Shown: positions 17,514-26,635, counted from the first letter of the stretch. The stretch is 64,000 nucleotides of DNA from an uncultured Methanomassiliicoccales archaeon (GCA_959597175.1 CAUFXM010000002.1:170443-234442); one strand, 5' to 3'. Program-made: numbers and translations. The notes: generated by a model not told the origin, from the letters alone.

Positions 17514-18671
17514 TCAGGTGATGATCTCCTCGATGCGCTCCTGCTCGATGGCCCTGCGCACCTCCATGGACAGCCTCCTGCCGGAGGACATGTCCTTCCT
17601 CCAGAGGGTGTTGCCGTACGGGTGGCCCACCGACATGTGCACGTTGGTGCCGCCTCCGATCCTGGGCGCCACGTCGTAGATGTAGAAGTTGAGGTCCTTG
17701 TCCACGCATGTCTGCAGGCAGAACGGTCCGATGATCCCGGGATCGTAGAACTTCTTGGTGGCCTCCACATACTTCTCGGCGAGTCCGAACGCCTTGTCGA
17801 GCAGCGACTCCCTGAGGGTTGCGGAGTTGTGTCCGCACACGGTGTACTCGGGGATGATGCCGTCCTCCTCCAGCTCCACCTGCTGTTTGCCGGGGAGCCT
17901 GACGTACCCGTCGAGGGAGCTCTCGAACCTCCAGTCCACTCCGAGGAGCTCGATCCTCTCGCCCTTCTCCTCCAGCGGGGAGTAGAAGAAGTCCAGGTTG
18001 AACACGGGGCCGATGATGTACTGCTCCATCCTCGCGTGCTCCAGGAAGTTCTCCTCGATGACGCCCTGCTTGATCAGCTCGGTGGATTTCTCCACGAACT
18101 GGTCGTAATCCTTTGCCGTGAAGAATCCCCTCTCGAGCTTCTTCACCTTGTGGTGCACCTTGATGATCGTGAGCCCGTCGATGTCCTCGGGCTTCTCGAC
18201 CTTCTTGGGGAACGGCATCCCGGCCTTCTCGAGGAGCCAGTAGTAGTCCCTCTCGTCGCCCCTTTCCTCGGATCTGAGCAGGTTCCTGCTTCCGACCATG
18301 GGCATGGCGAAGTCGTTCTCCACCGCATCGATGCCGCAGTACGAGACGAACGACCTGTTGGGTACGAAGAGGACGTTGTTGTCCATGAGGCTCCTCTGGA
18401 CCTCGGGTTTCAGGATGCTGCTGAACTTGTCGAGGACGACGGGCTCGTCGACGACTCCGCGGATGATGTTACCCTGCGGGTCCCTCTGCGCCTTGAAGTA
18501 CCTAGAGAAAGTCGCGTCCCTCCCCTGCTGGCACACAGCGACCGTCCTGAATCCCTCGGAAACGGCGCCGTCGCAGGTGTCCAGTGCGGAGTGGGAGGCT
18601 ATGACCCCGATCTTGGCCTCCTTGAGGTCGTACCTCTCGAGGTTGCCAAGAACCTCATCTCTGCTGATCAT
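17514..18671 (-). CDS. purP: FAICAR synthetase PurP (formate-dependent)
   Basis: A 385-residue ATP-grasp enzyme that makes FAICAR from AICAR, formate and ATP, the archaeal replacement for the PurH transformylase step of purine synthesis. Diagnostic parts are VIASHSALDTCDGAVSEGF at the N-terminus, the ATP-grasp core (ITIKVHHKVKKLERG-like region) and the C-terminal APRIGGGTNVHMSVGHPYG. Length is typical. A TATA-like TTATAATAATA at 18702-18712 lies about 30 bases upstream of the start. purF, acting earlier in the pathway, is at 41.6 kb. Confidence 0.93.
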   Translation of the reverse strand: MISRDEVLGNLERYDLKEAKIGVIASHSALDTCDGAVSEGFRTVAVCQQGRDATFSRYFKAQRDPQGNIIRGVVDEPVVLDKFSSILKPEVQRSLMDNNVLFVPNRSFVSYCGIDAVENDFAMPMVGSRNLLRSEERGDERDYYWLLEKAGMPFPKKVEKPEDIDGLTIIKVHHKVKKLERGFFTAKDYDQFVEKSTELIKQGVIEENFLEHARMEQYIIGPVFNLDFFYSPLEEKGERIELLGVDWRFESSLDGYVRLPGKQQVELEEDGIIPEYTVCGHNSATLRESLLDKAFGLAEKYVEATKKFYDPGIIGPFCLQTCVDKDLNFYIYDVAPRIGGGTNVHMSVGHPYGNTLWRKDMSSGRRLSMEVRRAIEQERIEEIIT

Positions 18672-18819
18672 GTCAAATCACTGCCTGGGCCATCGCCTTT
18701 GTTATAATAATAGATGGTGCCTCGATCGCCCGTCCTGGGAACGTCCGGCGTGGATGCCATGGCCGACCGTCCCTGCCACGGGCTCATGTACATATACGGA
18801 GGAGTCGAGTCGGGGGTTC

Positions 18820-19791
18820 ATGGATGCGCCGGACGGAGGGGAGCTGTCCCCGCTCAAGAAGTTCAATCTGATCTTCAGATTCAGCTACACGCTCCCGTTC
18901 CTTCTGGCGTCGGTCTGCGGCGTAATGTGTGCGGTGCCGTACGGTCCGCCTCTGTACGTTCTGGTGCTGATACCGGTCGCGGTCCTGTTCATGGCCCTGT
19001 TCGTGAACTTCTCCAACGACTATTTCGACCACAAGTCGGGAATAGACCGGGAGGTCTTCGACCAGAGGTTCAGGACCCAGCAGAACATGATGTCGTCGGA
19101 GGCGCTGAAGAGGATATACTGGGAGGGCAACCAGTTCGATACAGGTCTGGTGACGGAGCGCCAGGGGAGGGCGATAATGGTCGCTCTGGCACTCATGGCC
19201 CTGGTGACATCCATGCCGGTGGTCGCCTACAGCGGATGGCATGTCCTGGCCCTCGGGATTCTGGGGGCGTTCCTGGCATTCTTCTACACAGCGCCGCCTA
19301 TCAACTTCGGCGCCAGGGGCCTGGGGGAGGTGACCGTCGCTGTATCGTTCTTCCTGATGGTCCTCTGCTCATTCTACATCGCATCCGGAACGGTGACGGC
19401 GGAGATCGTCCTGTTCTCTGCGATGGTTGGATTGGTAGTAGGCCTCATGCGTCTCGTGGACTCCATGTCGGCGAACGGTGCCCATCTCAAGATGAACGAG
19501 ATCAACCTGTCGATCCGCCTGGGCACGGAGGGGACGGTCAGGGCCATCAAGGCATCGGTGGTCGCGGCGTACGTCCTGGCCGCGCTGATGTGCCTGTTCA
19601 ACGTGATGGATCTGGCCCTGTTTCTTACACTGCCGCTCACCGTGCGCATGGTGCGCATCATCGATGCCCGTCCAGAGCACTGGGATGTCGCGATAATACC
19701 GTACTCTTTCGGATTCTCGGTGCTGACCGAGGTCCTCTTCAGCATCGTCACGGCGGTGACCCTGATCATCGGCCCGGTGCCGCTGATATGA
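18820..19791 (+). CDS. UbiA-family prenyltransferase
   Basis: A 323-residue integral membrane prenyltransferase with about eight helices. The first Asp-rich motif is NDYFDHKSGID at residues 66-76 (N66, D67, D70, D76), and a second Asp motif lies in LMRLVDSMSANG. It is closest in feel to the MenA branch, but methanogens of this group are not known to make menaquinone, so an isoprenoid lipid or other acceptor is possible. The frame is open from 18298; ATG 18820 is chosen because ACATATAC at about 18789 gives a TATA box at the right distance. The 3' end almost abuts a convergent radical SAM gene. Confidence 0.8.
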   Translation: MDAPDGGELSPLKKFNLIFRFSYTLPFLLASVCGVMCAVPYGPPLYVLVLIPVAVLFMALFVNFSNDYFDHKSGIDREVFDQRFRTQQNMMSSEALKRIYWEGNQFDTGLVTERQGRAIMVALALMALVTSMPVVAYSGWHVLALGILGAFLAFFYTAPPINFGARGLGEVTVAVSFFLMVLCSFYIASGTVTAEIVLFSAMVGLVVGLMRLVDSMSANGAHLKMNEINLSIRLGTEGTVRAIKASVVAAYVLAALMCLFNVMDLALFLTLPLTVRMVRIIDARPEHWDVAIIPYSFGFSVLTEVLFSIVTAVTLIIGPVPLI

Positions 19792-19795
19792 GGTC

Positions 19796-20722
19796 TCAGC
19801 CCTTGGATCTGGCGAACACCGGGAACATCTCCAGTATCGTGGACGGGTTGCCGCGGTCTATGAGGTAGTATTCACGTACGGCGTCGTAACCGCAATGAAG
19901 GCACGATTCGGTCCCTTCGGAGGGGCACCCGTTGTGTCTGGATCCGTCAGGCATGGTGAACGCCGAAAGATAGCGGGGGCATCTGGATCCCCAGTCCTCC
20001 TCTGCAAGAAGCTCCAGACCCCTCTTGGAGTTGAGTATCGGGTATCCCTCGGCCTTCAGGCATCCTATCTCGTCGATGGCGGCCATCCTCTCTTCCCTGG
20101 ACGGCAGCAGGTCGTACGGAGGGGGCGTGATGAAGTTGAAGACGATCCCGGCAAGATGGGGGTTGGACCGGACGACGTCCGCCGTCTCGCGGATGCGGTC
20201 CAGGTTCCCCTTCTGGAGGACCATGTTCGCGTAGACGCTGCCCGAGAAGTCCAGTCCGTCCAGCGTCTCCATGAGCCTGTCGAAGACCCCGTCTCCGCGC
20301 ACGGCGTCGTGGACGTCCCTGGGCCCGTCAAGGCTGACGGAGATGACGTCCGAGTTGGTGAAGATCCTGCCCGTCGTCCCGTTGGTCGTGTAGCCGACGT
20401 TGTAGTATCCGATGGATTTGGCGGCATCTATCAGATCGCCCAGGTCCTTGTCGCCGTCGGACCACATCGTGGTCTCCCCTCCCTCGAAGTAGGCGATCCT
20501 GGCGCCGCTCTTGTACCTCTCTCTGAGATCGTCGACAACCTCGTCGTAGGTCAGCGTCCTCTTTATGCCTGGGTTCGCCAGCAGCATGGACTCGATCGAG
20601 CAGTGCCTGCAGCGGAGGTTGCAGGCGTAGCCGATGGTCATGGTGATCACGAGCGGTGACTTCCTGCCGAGCTTGGAGAGGACCCACCACTTCGCGTAAC
20701 CCATGAACTGTGCGACGGACAT
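19796..20722 (-). CDS. Radical SAM protein
   Basis: A 308-residue radical SAM enzyme with the cluster motif C34-NLR-C38-RH-C41, followed by a glycine-rich FEGGETTMWSD segment and a typical TTNGT strand. The C-terminus has further cysteines (RCPRYL, NGCPSEGTESCLHCGY) that could bind an auxiliary cluster. The hydrophobic amphipathic N-terminus (QFMGYAKWWVLSKLG) suggests membrane association, as in HpnH-like lipid enzymes. The start at 20722 is chosen because the upstream frame runs into the tRNA gene. Substrate unknown; the convergent UbiA gene makes a lipid-related role conceivable. Confidence 0.8.
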   Translation of the reverse strand: MSVAQFMGYAKWWVLSKLGRKSPLVITMTIGYACNLRCRHCSIESMLLANPGIKRTLTYDEVVDDLRERYKSGARIAYFEGGETTMWSDGDKDLGDLIDAAKSIGYYNVGYTTNGTTGRIFTNSDVISVSLDGPRDVHDAVRGDGVFDRLMETLDGLDFSGSVYANMVLQKGNLDRIRETADVVRSNPHLAGIVFNFITPPPYDLLPSREERMAAIDEIGCLKAEGYPILNSKRGLELLAEEDWGSRCPRYLSAFTMPDGSRHNGCPSEGTESCLHCGYDAVREYYLIDRGNPSTILEMFPVFARSKG

Positions 20723-20811
20723 GATGTGCCGGATTTTCCGGAGCGATATAAAGGATGGCGCTCGGAACGGTACGTGACGGACACTCGGACGGAAATATGG
20801 GGGAGAAGGAA

Positions 20812-20887
20812 TGGTAGCCTCGCCAAGATTCGAACTTGGGTCGCAGGATCCAGAGTCCCGCATGATTGACCACTACACTACGAGGCT
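20812..20887 (-). tRNA. tRNA-Gln (anticodon CTG)
   Basis: Full cloverleaf on the minus strand. The acceptor stem is AGCCTCG/CGAGGCT, the T arm is CCAAG-TTCGAAT-CTTGG, and the anticodon loop CTCTGGA holds CTG at positions 34-36. Discriminator A and an encoded CCA are present. A TATA-like TCTTTAAGA on the same strand near 20915 lies about 26 bases upstream. No intron. Confidence 0.92.
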
Positions 20888-20928
20888 ATCGGAGTCCCCG
20901 ATTCCGTACTTGTTCTTAAAGATATCTG

Positions 20929-21342
20929 TCAGTAGTCGGTGCAGTCGCCGCGGAGTATCCCGAGCAGGTCGTCCGCGTATCCGCTGGCCCTGTCCTCCAT
21001 CCTGAGTTCCAGGTCGGTGAGCCCTCTGCGATAGCCGTCCATGACGGATCTGGGGACGGGGGTCGGATCGTACACCATTGCCGGTCCGATCTCGGTAACG
21101 ACCGATTCGAACTCCTCCTCCGGGACCGAGAGGACGTAGGCGAGGGTCTCGTACACCATGCAGTCCTCTCTGAGGTAAGTCAGGAGGGACATCTGTGTGC
21201 GGGTGGGTTCGACGTGCGCCAGCTCCAGTTCCAGCTTCGCGATCTCCAGTTTCTTCCTGGCCGCGACGGTCCTTATCACCCCGTCATCGTACTGTTTGAC
21301 CACCGCGTACATGCGCCTCAGTCCGGGATCGCCATCGCTCAT
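20929..21342 (-). CDS. Conserved hypothetical helical protein, 137 aa
   Basis: An alpha-helical soluble protein without recognised motifs. It has a charged N-terminal helix (VIRTVAARKKLEIAKLELEL), a central MSLLTYLREDCMVYETLAYVL segment and an acidic C-terminus. It may be a small regulator or adaptor, but nothing in the sequence decides this. It lies between tRNA-Gln and adk on the same strand. Confidence 0.65.
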   Translation of the reverse strand: MSDGDPGLRRMYAVVKQYDDGVIRTVAARKKLEIAKLELELAHVEPTRTQMSLLTYLREDCMVYETLAYVLSVPEEEFESVVTEIGPAMVYDPTPVPRSVMDGYRRGLTDLELRMEDRASGYADDLLGILRGDCTDY

Positions 21343-21366
21343 AGGTCTACGTATGTCAGAAGGTGG

Positions 21367-21397
21367 ACAAAAAAGTTGGTCGGGGCCGGAGCCCCGA
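21367..21397 (-). terminator. Intrinsic-type terminator of adk
   Basis: On the minus strand, just after the adk stop, TCGGGGC-TCCG-GCCCCGA forms a seven-base stem (21380-21397) followed by a run of Ts (21368-21374 read on this strand). Hairpin plus T-tract is the clearest terminator in the window. Confidence 0.65.
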
Positions 21398-21402
21398 TGT
21401 GT

Positions 21403-22029
21403 TCACTGGACGGCCTTCTCGACCTGTTTGAAAATGTCGTCGATGCTTCCGACGCCCTTGATGGTGACGAGCGTGCCCTTCTTGCCGTAGTAGTCGATGA
21501 GGGGCATGGTGTTCTCGCGGTAGACCTTCAGCCTGTTCATGACGGTCTCCTCCTTGTCGTCATCCCTCTGGTACAGGGCGCCGCCGCACTTGTCGCAGAC
21601 GCCATCGGTCTTCGGGGGGTTGTAGATGAGGTGGTAGACTGCGTTGCAGTTGGGGCAGGAGCGCCTCTTGGTGAGCCTGTTGATGAGCTCGTCGTCGTCG
21701 ACGTCCAGGTTGAGGGCGAGGTCCACGTCCAGCTGCTGTGCCAGCGCATCCGCCTGCTCCACGGTCCTGGGGAATCCGTCGAGGATGACTCCGCCCTCTG
21801 CCTGGGCGATCTTCTCCTTCATGAGGCCTATGATCAGGTCGTTGGGCACGAGGGCGCCCGAGTCCATGTAGGACTTGGCCTGCTTCCCGAGCTCGGTGCC
21901 GTTCCTGACGGCCTCGCGGAGCATGTCGCCGGTGGAGAGCCTGGTGTAGCCGAGCTCCTCGCTGAGTTTCTCACCCTGGGTACCCTTTCCGGATCCCGGG
22001 GGACCGAGAAGTACAATCACGGATTTCAT
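21403..22029 (-). CDS. adk: Adenylate kinase (bacterial-type, zinc lid)
   Basis: A 208-residue adenylate kinase interconverting ATP+AMP and 2 ADP. The P-loop GPPGSGKGT is at residues 9-17, and the lid carries a four-cysteine zinc site (CPNCNAVYHL ... CDKCGG), the long bacterial-like form rather than the archaeal trimeric AdkA. The start at 22029 is supported by a strong TATA box on this strand (ATATAAATAT, 22051-22060), leaving almost no leader; an upstream extension to 22098 would contain that TATA box. In many archaea adk follows secY; here it is separate. Confidence 0.93.
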   Translation of the reverse strand: MKSVIVLLGPPGSGKGTQGEKLSEELGYTRLSTGDMLREAVRNGTELGKQAKSYMDSGALVPNDLIIGLMKEKIAQAEGGVILDGFPRTVEQADALAQQLDVDLALNLDVDDDELINRLTKRRSCPNCNAVYHLIYNPPKTDGVCDKCGGALYQRDDDKEETVMNRLKVYRENTMPLIDYYGKKGTLVTIKGVGSIDDIFKQVEKAVQ

Positions 22030-22067
22030 GTCGCGGACTAGATGGTTCACATATTTATATGAGACCA

Positions 22068-22098
22068 ATGGGGACGGCCATCGGCAAAACGTCCCCAT
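22068..22098. promoter_or_regulatory. Inverted repeat in the adk/hydantoinase divergent promoter
   Basis: ATGGGGACG (22068-22076) and CGTCCCCAT (22090-22098) form a perfect nine-base inverted repeat with a 13-base spacer. It lies just upstream of the leftward adk TATA box and upstream of the rightward gene's AACTTTTTTAAAC element (about 22111-22123). A protein-binding site for one or both genes is the simplest reading. Confidence 0.45.
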
Positions 22099-22161
22099 CG
22101 GGAAATTGGTTAACTTTTTTAAACAATCTATGCCATCTTCGGAGGAGATTCAGGCGATATC

Positions 22162-24225
22162 ATGAGGATCGGACTGGGAATCGACACCGGTGGAACGTAT
22201 ACGGACGCCGTCGCCATGGACCTCGACACGGGAAGCGTCCTGGCCAAGGCGAAGAGCATGACCACCCGCGAGGATCTTAGCATCGGGATAAGGGGAGCTC
22301 TCACCGGCCTGGACTGCGACCTGGTCGCCAGGGCAGGACTGGTCGCGTTGTCCTCGACCCTTGCCACCAACTCCGTGGTGGAGGGAAAGGGATGCAGGGT
22401 GGGCCTGGTGTGCATCGGAGGGGACTGCCCCACCGACTCCAAGGCGGACCACTCGGTCAGCGTGTCCGGGAGCCACGACCTGTACGGCGAGGAGGACGTC
22501 CCCCTGGACGAGGGCGCGGTCCGGGAGTTCATGGAGCGGATAAAGGGGAGGGTGGACGGTCTTGCCGTCTCCGGGTTCCTGTCGGTACGCAATCCTGGTC
22601 ACGAGCTCCGCGTCAGGGAGATTGCAGACGAGGTGCTGGGGGTCCCGGTCGTATGCGGCCATCAGCTCACGACCAGTCTCGGTTTCGTGGAGCGCACAAT
22701 CACCTGCGTCCTCAACAGCAGGCTTATACCGATCGTCGGGGAGCTGATAGAGTCCGTGGAGGACGTCATGGGTGACATGGGGATACGCGCCCCGCTCATG
22801 ATATCCCGCGGGGACGGGACGGTCATGGGCGTCGAGGTCGCAAAGGAGCGGCCGGTGGAGACGATCCTCTCCGGACCGGCCGCCAGCCTCATGGGTGCGA
22901 TGCATCTGACGGGGGTGAGGGACGCGGTCGTCATGGACATGGGAGGGACGACGACCGACATAGGCATACTCCGCGGCGGGCTCCCCCATCTGGAGCCGGA
23001 AGGCGCGGTCATCGGAGGGAGGCGCACGAGGGTCATGGCCGCACAGGTCGCCACCACCGGCATCGGCGGGGACAGCCGCATCGTTGCGAACGGGGGAGAG
23101 GTCGAGATCACCCCGATGCGTGTCATGCCCCTTTGCGTCGCCGCGGAGAGGTGGCCAAACGTGGCCAGCTACATGTCGATGCTCAGGGGGTTCGACCCGG
23201 GGCACATCAGGGTGAGGGTGAACGTGAGGAACACGGTGTACCGCACGGAGTTCCTCCGCACCCTCAGGATGCCGTCGGACGGGGACGGGCTGTGCGAGGC
23301 CGACGTGGAGCTCCTGGAGCTGCTCTCGTCCCGCCCGTACACGCTCACCGGTGCCTGCATGGAGCTCGGTCGCAGGGAGTCCGAGTTCGACATACCCATG
23401 CTGGAGGACAGAGGGATGCTGCAGAGGATCGGCCTCACCCCCACGGACATCCTCCATGCCGCAGGGATGTACAGCAGGTTCGACTCCGAGGCGTCGGTCT
23501 CCGGAGTGGAGTACATGGCGGCCATGTGCGGGATGACGCGCGAGGAGTTCGTCGACAAGGCACTGACCACCATCCGTGACAGGCTCTCGGTCGAGCTGAT
23601 CCATGCCATGATGTCCGATGCGACAGGCGACGTGGAGTTCGGAAGGTCCGGCGAGGAGCTCGTAAGGATGGCCGTAACCGGCGGGACGGAAAGGGTGTTC
23701 CACTGCGGCATGAGGCTGGACTGCCCGATCGTCGGCATAGGTGCCCCCGCGGAGGTCTACATAAGGTGGATGGGCGACGTGTTCGGCACGGACGTGCTGA
23801 TAAGTCCGGACTCGGATGTGGGGAACGCGGTCGGGGCGATAACATCCACCGTGTCGGAGTCGGTGGAGGTCCTCATCCGTCCGATGATAGGCAGCTCCGG
23901 CGATGGCGGCAGGGACGTCCTTGTCGGCCACGGCATGAAGAGCCAGAGAGTCGGTGGAGGTCGGTACGAGGCGTTCTCCAAGATGGGCCGCTTCCTCTAC
24001 GGGACCATCGATGAGGCCCTCGAGGCCCAGGAGAAGATGGCAAGGGACTTCGTCGTGGGGGAGGCCGCCAGGAGCCATGCCGAGGACGTGTGCGTGTCCG
24101 TGTCCGTCGACCGCCACAGGTTCATGGAGAGCAACCGCAGCTACGACATGGACGAGGCGGTCCTCAGCGTCAACGCCACAGGTAGGCCCGGCTTCGTTCC
24201 GACCGCTGAGGGAAGGGGTGCTTGA
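22162..24225 (+). CDS. Hydantoinase/oxoprolinase-family protein (HyuA-like)
   Basis: A 687-residue protein of the ATP-dependent hydantoinase/5-oxoprolinase A family with actin-like nucleotide-binding signatures: GIDTGGTYTD at residues 6-15 and MDMGGTTTDIGILRGG in the middle. Such enzymes use ATP to open cyclic amides or carboxylate small ketones; the partner B subunit is absent nearby, so the substrate cannot be stated. Length is normal for the A subunit. Divergent from adk; glcD follows after 71 bases. Confidence 0.82.
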   Translation: MRIGLGIDTGGTYTDAVAMDLDTGSVLAKAKSMTTREDLSIGIRGALTGLDCDLVARAGLVALSSTLATNSVVEGKGCRVGLVCIGGDCPTDSKADHSVSVSGSHDLYGEEDVPLDEGAVREFMERIKGRVDGLAVSGFLSVRNPGHELRVREIADEVLGVPVVCGHQLTTSLGFVERTITCVLNSRLIPIVGELIESVEDVMGDMGIRAPLMISRGDGTVMGVEVAKERPVETILSGPAASLMGAMHLTGVRDAVVMDMGGTTTDIGILRGGLPHLEPEGAVIGGRRTRVMAAQVATTGIGGDSRIVANGGEVEITPMRVMPLCVAAERWPNVASYMSMLRGFDPGHIRVRVNVRNTVYRTEFLRTLRMPSDGDGLCEADVELLELLSSRPYTLTGACMELGRRESEFDIPMLEDRGMLQRIGLTPTDILHAAGMYSRFDSEASVSGVEYMAAMCGMTREEFVDKALTTIRDRLSVELIHAMMSDATGDVEFGRSGEELVRMAVTGGTERVFHCGMRLDCPIVGIGAPAEVYIRWMGDVFGTDVLISPDSDVGNAVGAITSTVSESVEVLIRPMIGSSGDGGRDVLVGHGMKSQRVGGGRYEAFSKMGRFLYGTIDEALEAQEKMARDFVVGEAARSHAEDVCVSVSVDRHRFMESNRSYDMDEAVLSVNATGRPGFVPTAEGRGA

Positions 24226-24248
24226 ATCAGCCTCCCCTCCAGGTAACC

Positions 24249-24278
24249 TATTAAAGGATGGGCCCCCATGGGCCATCC
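24249..24278 (+). promoter_or_regulatory. glcD promoter with imperfect palindrome
   Basis: CTATTAAA (24249-24256) is a TATA-like element about 45 bases before the glcD ATG. Directly after it GGATGGGCCC and GGGCCATCC (24256-24278) form a near-perfect inverted repeat with one bulged G, overlapping the expected transcription start. It could be an operator for glcD or an RNA hairpin ending the upstream gene. Confidence 0.4.
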
Positions 24279-24296
24279 GTTATAGAGGTGCCAACA

Positions 24297-25730
24297 ATGG
24301 ACCAGAGCATCATCGACCAGATCGAGAAGGTCGTCGGCAAGGAGGGGTACTCCGTGGAGCCCGCCGTCCTTTACACATACGGATTCGACGCGTCCATCTT
24401 CCACAACACCCCCGACATCGTGGTCCAGCCCAGGACGACGGAGCAGGTGTCCGAGATCATGAAGATCGCATACGCCAACAAGATCCCGGTGACCCCCCGC
24501 GGTGCGGGAACCGGTCTCTGCGGTTCCGCCGTGCCCATCAAGGGCGGCATCGTCATGGCCATGCAGAGGATGAACAGGATCAAGAAGGTTAGCGTGGCCG
24601 ACCTCTGGGTCGACGTGGAGGCCGGCGTGGTCTATAACGACCTCAACGAGGAGCTCGCCAAATACGGGTTCTTCTTTCCGCCGTCCCCCGGGTCCGCCGA
24701 GGCCTGCCAGATCGGCGGGATGGTGGCGAACAACGCCTCCGGGATGCGTGCTGTCAAGTACGGGGCCACCAGGGATTTCGTGATGGGTCTGACCTTCGTC
24801 AAGGCGGACGGGGAGATCGTCCGCTGCGGGACCAGGACCATCAAGGACTCCTCCGGCTACCAGCTGGCCCGTCTGATGTGCGGATCTGAGGGGACCCTCG
24901 GGGTGATCACAGAGGTCACCCTGAAGCTGACCACGAAGCCGAAGAAGGCCGCGAACTGCCTGTGCTGCTTCAACACAGTGGAGGACGCCGGAAGGTGCAT
25001 CTCCGCCATCATCGCCAAGCCTCTGATCCCCTCGTCCTGCGAGCTGATGGACAGCGTGAGCATAAGCGCGGTCAACAAGGCCCGCGGGAACCCCCTTCCG
25101 GATTGCGGCGCACTGTGCATCGTGGAAGTGGACGGCGAGACAGACGAGATCATCGACAGGGACCTGGCCATCGTGGAGGAGATCGCCAAGGAGATCGGTG
25201 CGATCGAGGTGATCCCCACCAAGGACAAGAAGCTCATGGCCCAGTGGACCGACGCCAGGAAGTCCGTAATGACCTCCCTATCCGCTCTGAAGCCCGGGTA
25301 CGCCTGCGTTTCCCTCGCCGACGATATGGGGGTATCCGTGTCCCAGGTGCCCAAGGCCGTGAAGGCCTTCCAGGAGATCGCCGAGAAGTACGATGTCACC
25401 ATCGCCACCTATGGTCACGCCTCCGACGGCAACCTGCACACCAAGATGGTCATCGACGTCAACGACAAGGACCAGTGGGAACGCGGAGTGAAGGCGGTTG
25501 ACGAGATCTTCGACGTCTGCATCGAACTCGGCGGGACCGTCACGGGGGAGCACGGCGTAGGGATATCCAAGGCTCCGAACTTCCAGAAGGAGAGGGCGTC
25601 CGAGCTCTCCAGCATCAGGGCCATCAAGGCTGCCATGGACCCTGAGAACATCCTGAACCCCGGGAAGCTGGAGCAGTGGGAGGGAAGCATCCTCAGGAAC
25701 CTGAGGTATCCCTGCCCCGACTTCGTGTGA
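24297..25730 (+). CDS. glcD: FAD-linked oxidase, GlcD/D-lactate dehydrogenase type
   Basis: A 477-residue flavoprotein of the PCMH-FAD family. The FAD-binding part includes PRGAGTGLCGSAVPIKGGIV and a PPSPGSAEACQIGGMVANNA stretch; the C-terminal substrate domain ends with GTVTGEHGVGISKAP, containing the histidine conserved in glycolate/lactate dehydrogenases. It oxidises a 2-hydroxy acid and passes electrons to an iron-sulfur partner. Published genome analyses of Methanomassiliicoccales propose GlcD-like proteins working with HdrD-like proteins; no hdrD lies here. GAGGTG at 24285-24290 is a ribosome binding site for the ATG at 24297. Confidence 0.85.
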   Translation: MDQSIIDQIEKVVGKEGYSVEPAVLYTYGFDASIFHNTPDIVVQPRTTEQVSEIMKIAYANKIPVTPRGAGTGLCGSAVPIKGGIVMAMQRMNRIKKVSVADLWVDVEAGVVYNDLNEELAKYGFFFPPSPGSAEACQIGGMVANNASGMRAVKYGATRDFVMGLTFVKADGEIVRCGTRTIKDSSGYQLARLMCGSEGTLGVITEVTLKLTTKPKKAANCLCCFNTVEDAGRCISAIIAKPLIPSSCELMDSVSISAVNKARGNPLPDCGALCIVEVDGETDEIIDRDLAIVEEIAKEIGAIEVIPTKDKKLMAQWTDARKSVMTSLSALKPGYACVSLADDMGVSVSQVPKAVKAFQEIAEKYDVTIATYGHASDGNLHTKMVIDVNDKDQWERGVKAVDEIFDVCIELGGTVTGEHGVGISKAPNFQKERASELSSIRAIKAAMDPENILNPGKLEQWEGSILRNLRYPCPDFV

Positions 25731-25740
25731 TTCTCAAACC

Positions 25741-25761
25741 TCGAGGGGGCCTCCCCCTCGA
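25741..25761 (+). terminator. Hairpin terminator after glcD
   Basis: TCGAGGGGG-CCT-CCCCCTCGA is a perfect nine-base stem with a three-base loop, starting ten bases after the glcD stop and followed by a pyrimidine-rich tract (CATTCTCCTTCT). Confidence 0.6.
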
Positions 25762-25892
25762 CCACATCATTCTCCTTCTGCCGGGAGTCGACCCGGTCCA
25801 CGGCTGTCCAGACCAGTTCCTGATGCCGGATGCCTGGTCGGCATGCGGTCTGGTCGAACCTGGACTTTTCTAATGTGTATGCACGATTGGAA

Positions 25893-26615
25893 TCAGGCGT
25901 AGTATCCTATCGTCGAGGGTCCAGGGGCTCCGAGGTAGATGAAAGCGAGCTCCGCCACCGCGATAACGAACGCAACTATCCAGAGGGCCTTGTTCCAGGC
26001 GAATATCTTGCTACCGTCCAGAGGCGGGACGGGCAGAAGGTTGAACACCGCCAGGAACGCGTTCAGCGACCCGAGCATCGAACAGACAAGGTAGACAGGC
26101 AGCCTGGCATCATCGACCATGACCATGCTCCCCATCCCGGAACCGAGGACTGCGACGATGACGGTGCAGACCCCGGCGATCACGATGTTGATTGCTGGGC
26201 CGGCGATGCTGATCTTCCCGTTCCTGGTCCTGTCCATCGGGCCGTCGATGTACACGGCGCCGGGTGCGGCGAAAAGGAACCCAAGAAGAGACGTCACGAG
26301 GGTCAGCAGCAGTCCCATTGGGTACATCCTGAACTCCGACCAGAGGCCGAACCTCTGGGCCACGAACTTGTGGCCGAACTCGTGAAGCAGGAAGCTGAAC
26401 ACCACGATGACTAGGCAGACCGCCAGGAGGGCCGCCCACTTCCCGGCATCGCCGAGGTAGTATCCGAGGTACCACGAGATGGTGTTGTCCCTATACAGGA
26501 TCATGAAGGCGACTGCCAGGACGACCATCGAGATTCCTATGTCGGTGAGCTCGCGTCTGCTGAACCTCCTCTTCCCGTATCCGGGGTTGACGTGGATCTC
26601 GTAGTTCCCGTCCAT
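25893..26615 (-). CDS. Site-2-protease-like zinc metalloprotease (M50)
   Basis: A 240-residue membrane protease with about six helices. The zinc motif HEFGH is at residues 78-82, and the second conserved region NLLPVPPLDGSKIF supplies the aspartate ligand. No PDZ or CBS domain is present, as in minimal archaeal S2P proteins that cut proteins within the membrane. A shared TATA box at 26638-26643 lies 23 bases upstream of its ATG, so the mRNA is probably leaderless. Confidence 0.85.
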   Translation of the reverse strand: MDGNYEIHVNPGYGKRRFSRRELTDIGISMVVLAVAFMILYRDNTISWYLGYYLGDAGKWAALLAVCLVIVVFSFLLHEFGHKFVAQRFGLWSEFRMYPMGLLLTLVTSLLGFLFAAPGAVYIDGPMDRTRNGKISIAGPAINIVIAGVCTVIVAVLGSGMGSMVMVDDARLPVYLVCSMLGSLNAFLAVFNLLPVPPLDGSKIFAWNKALWIVAFVIAVAELAFIYLGAPGPSTIGYYA

Positions 26616-26635
26616 GAGATCCCAACCTTCTCATT

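Noticed and set aside
22150..24276. 708-codon minus-strand frame opposite the hydantoinase-like gene
   Set aside because: The plus strand encodes a full-length protein with clear actin-like motifs; the minus translation is His/Asp/Gly-rich noise.
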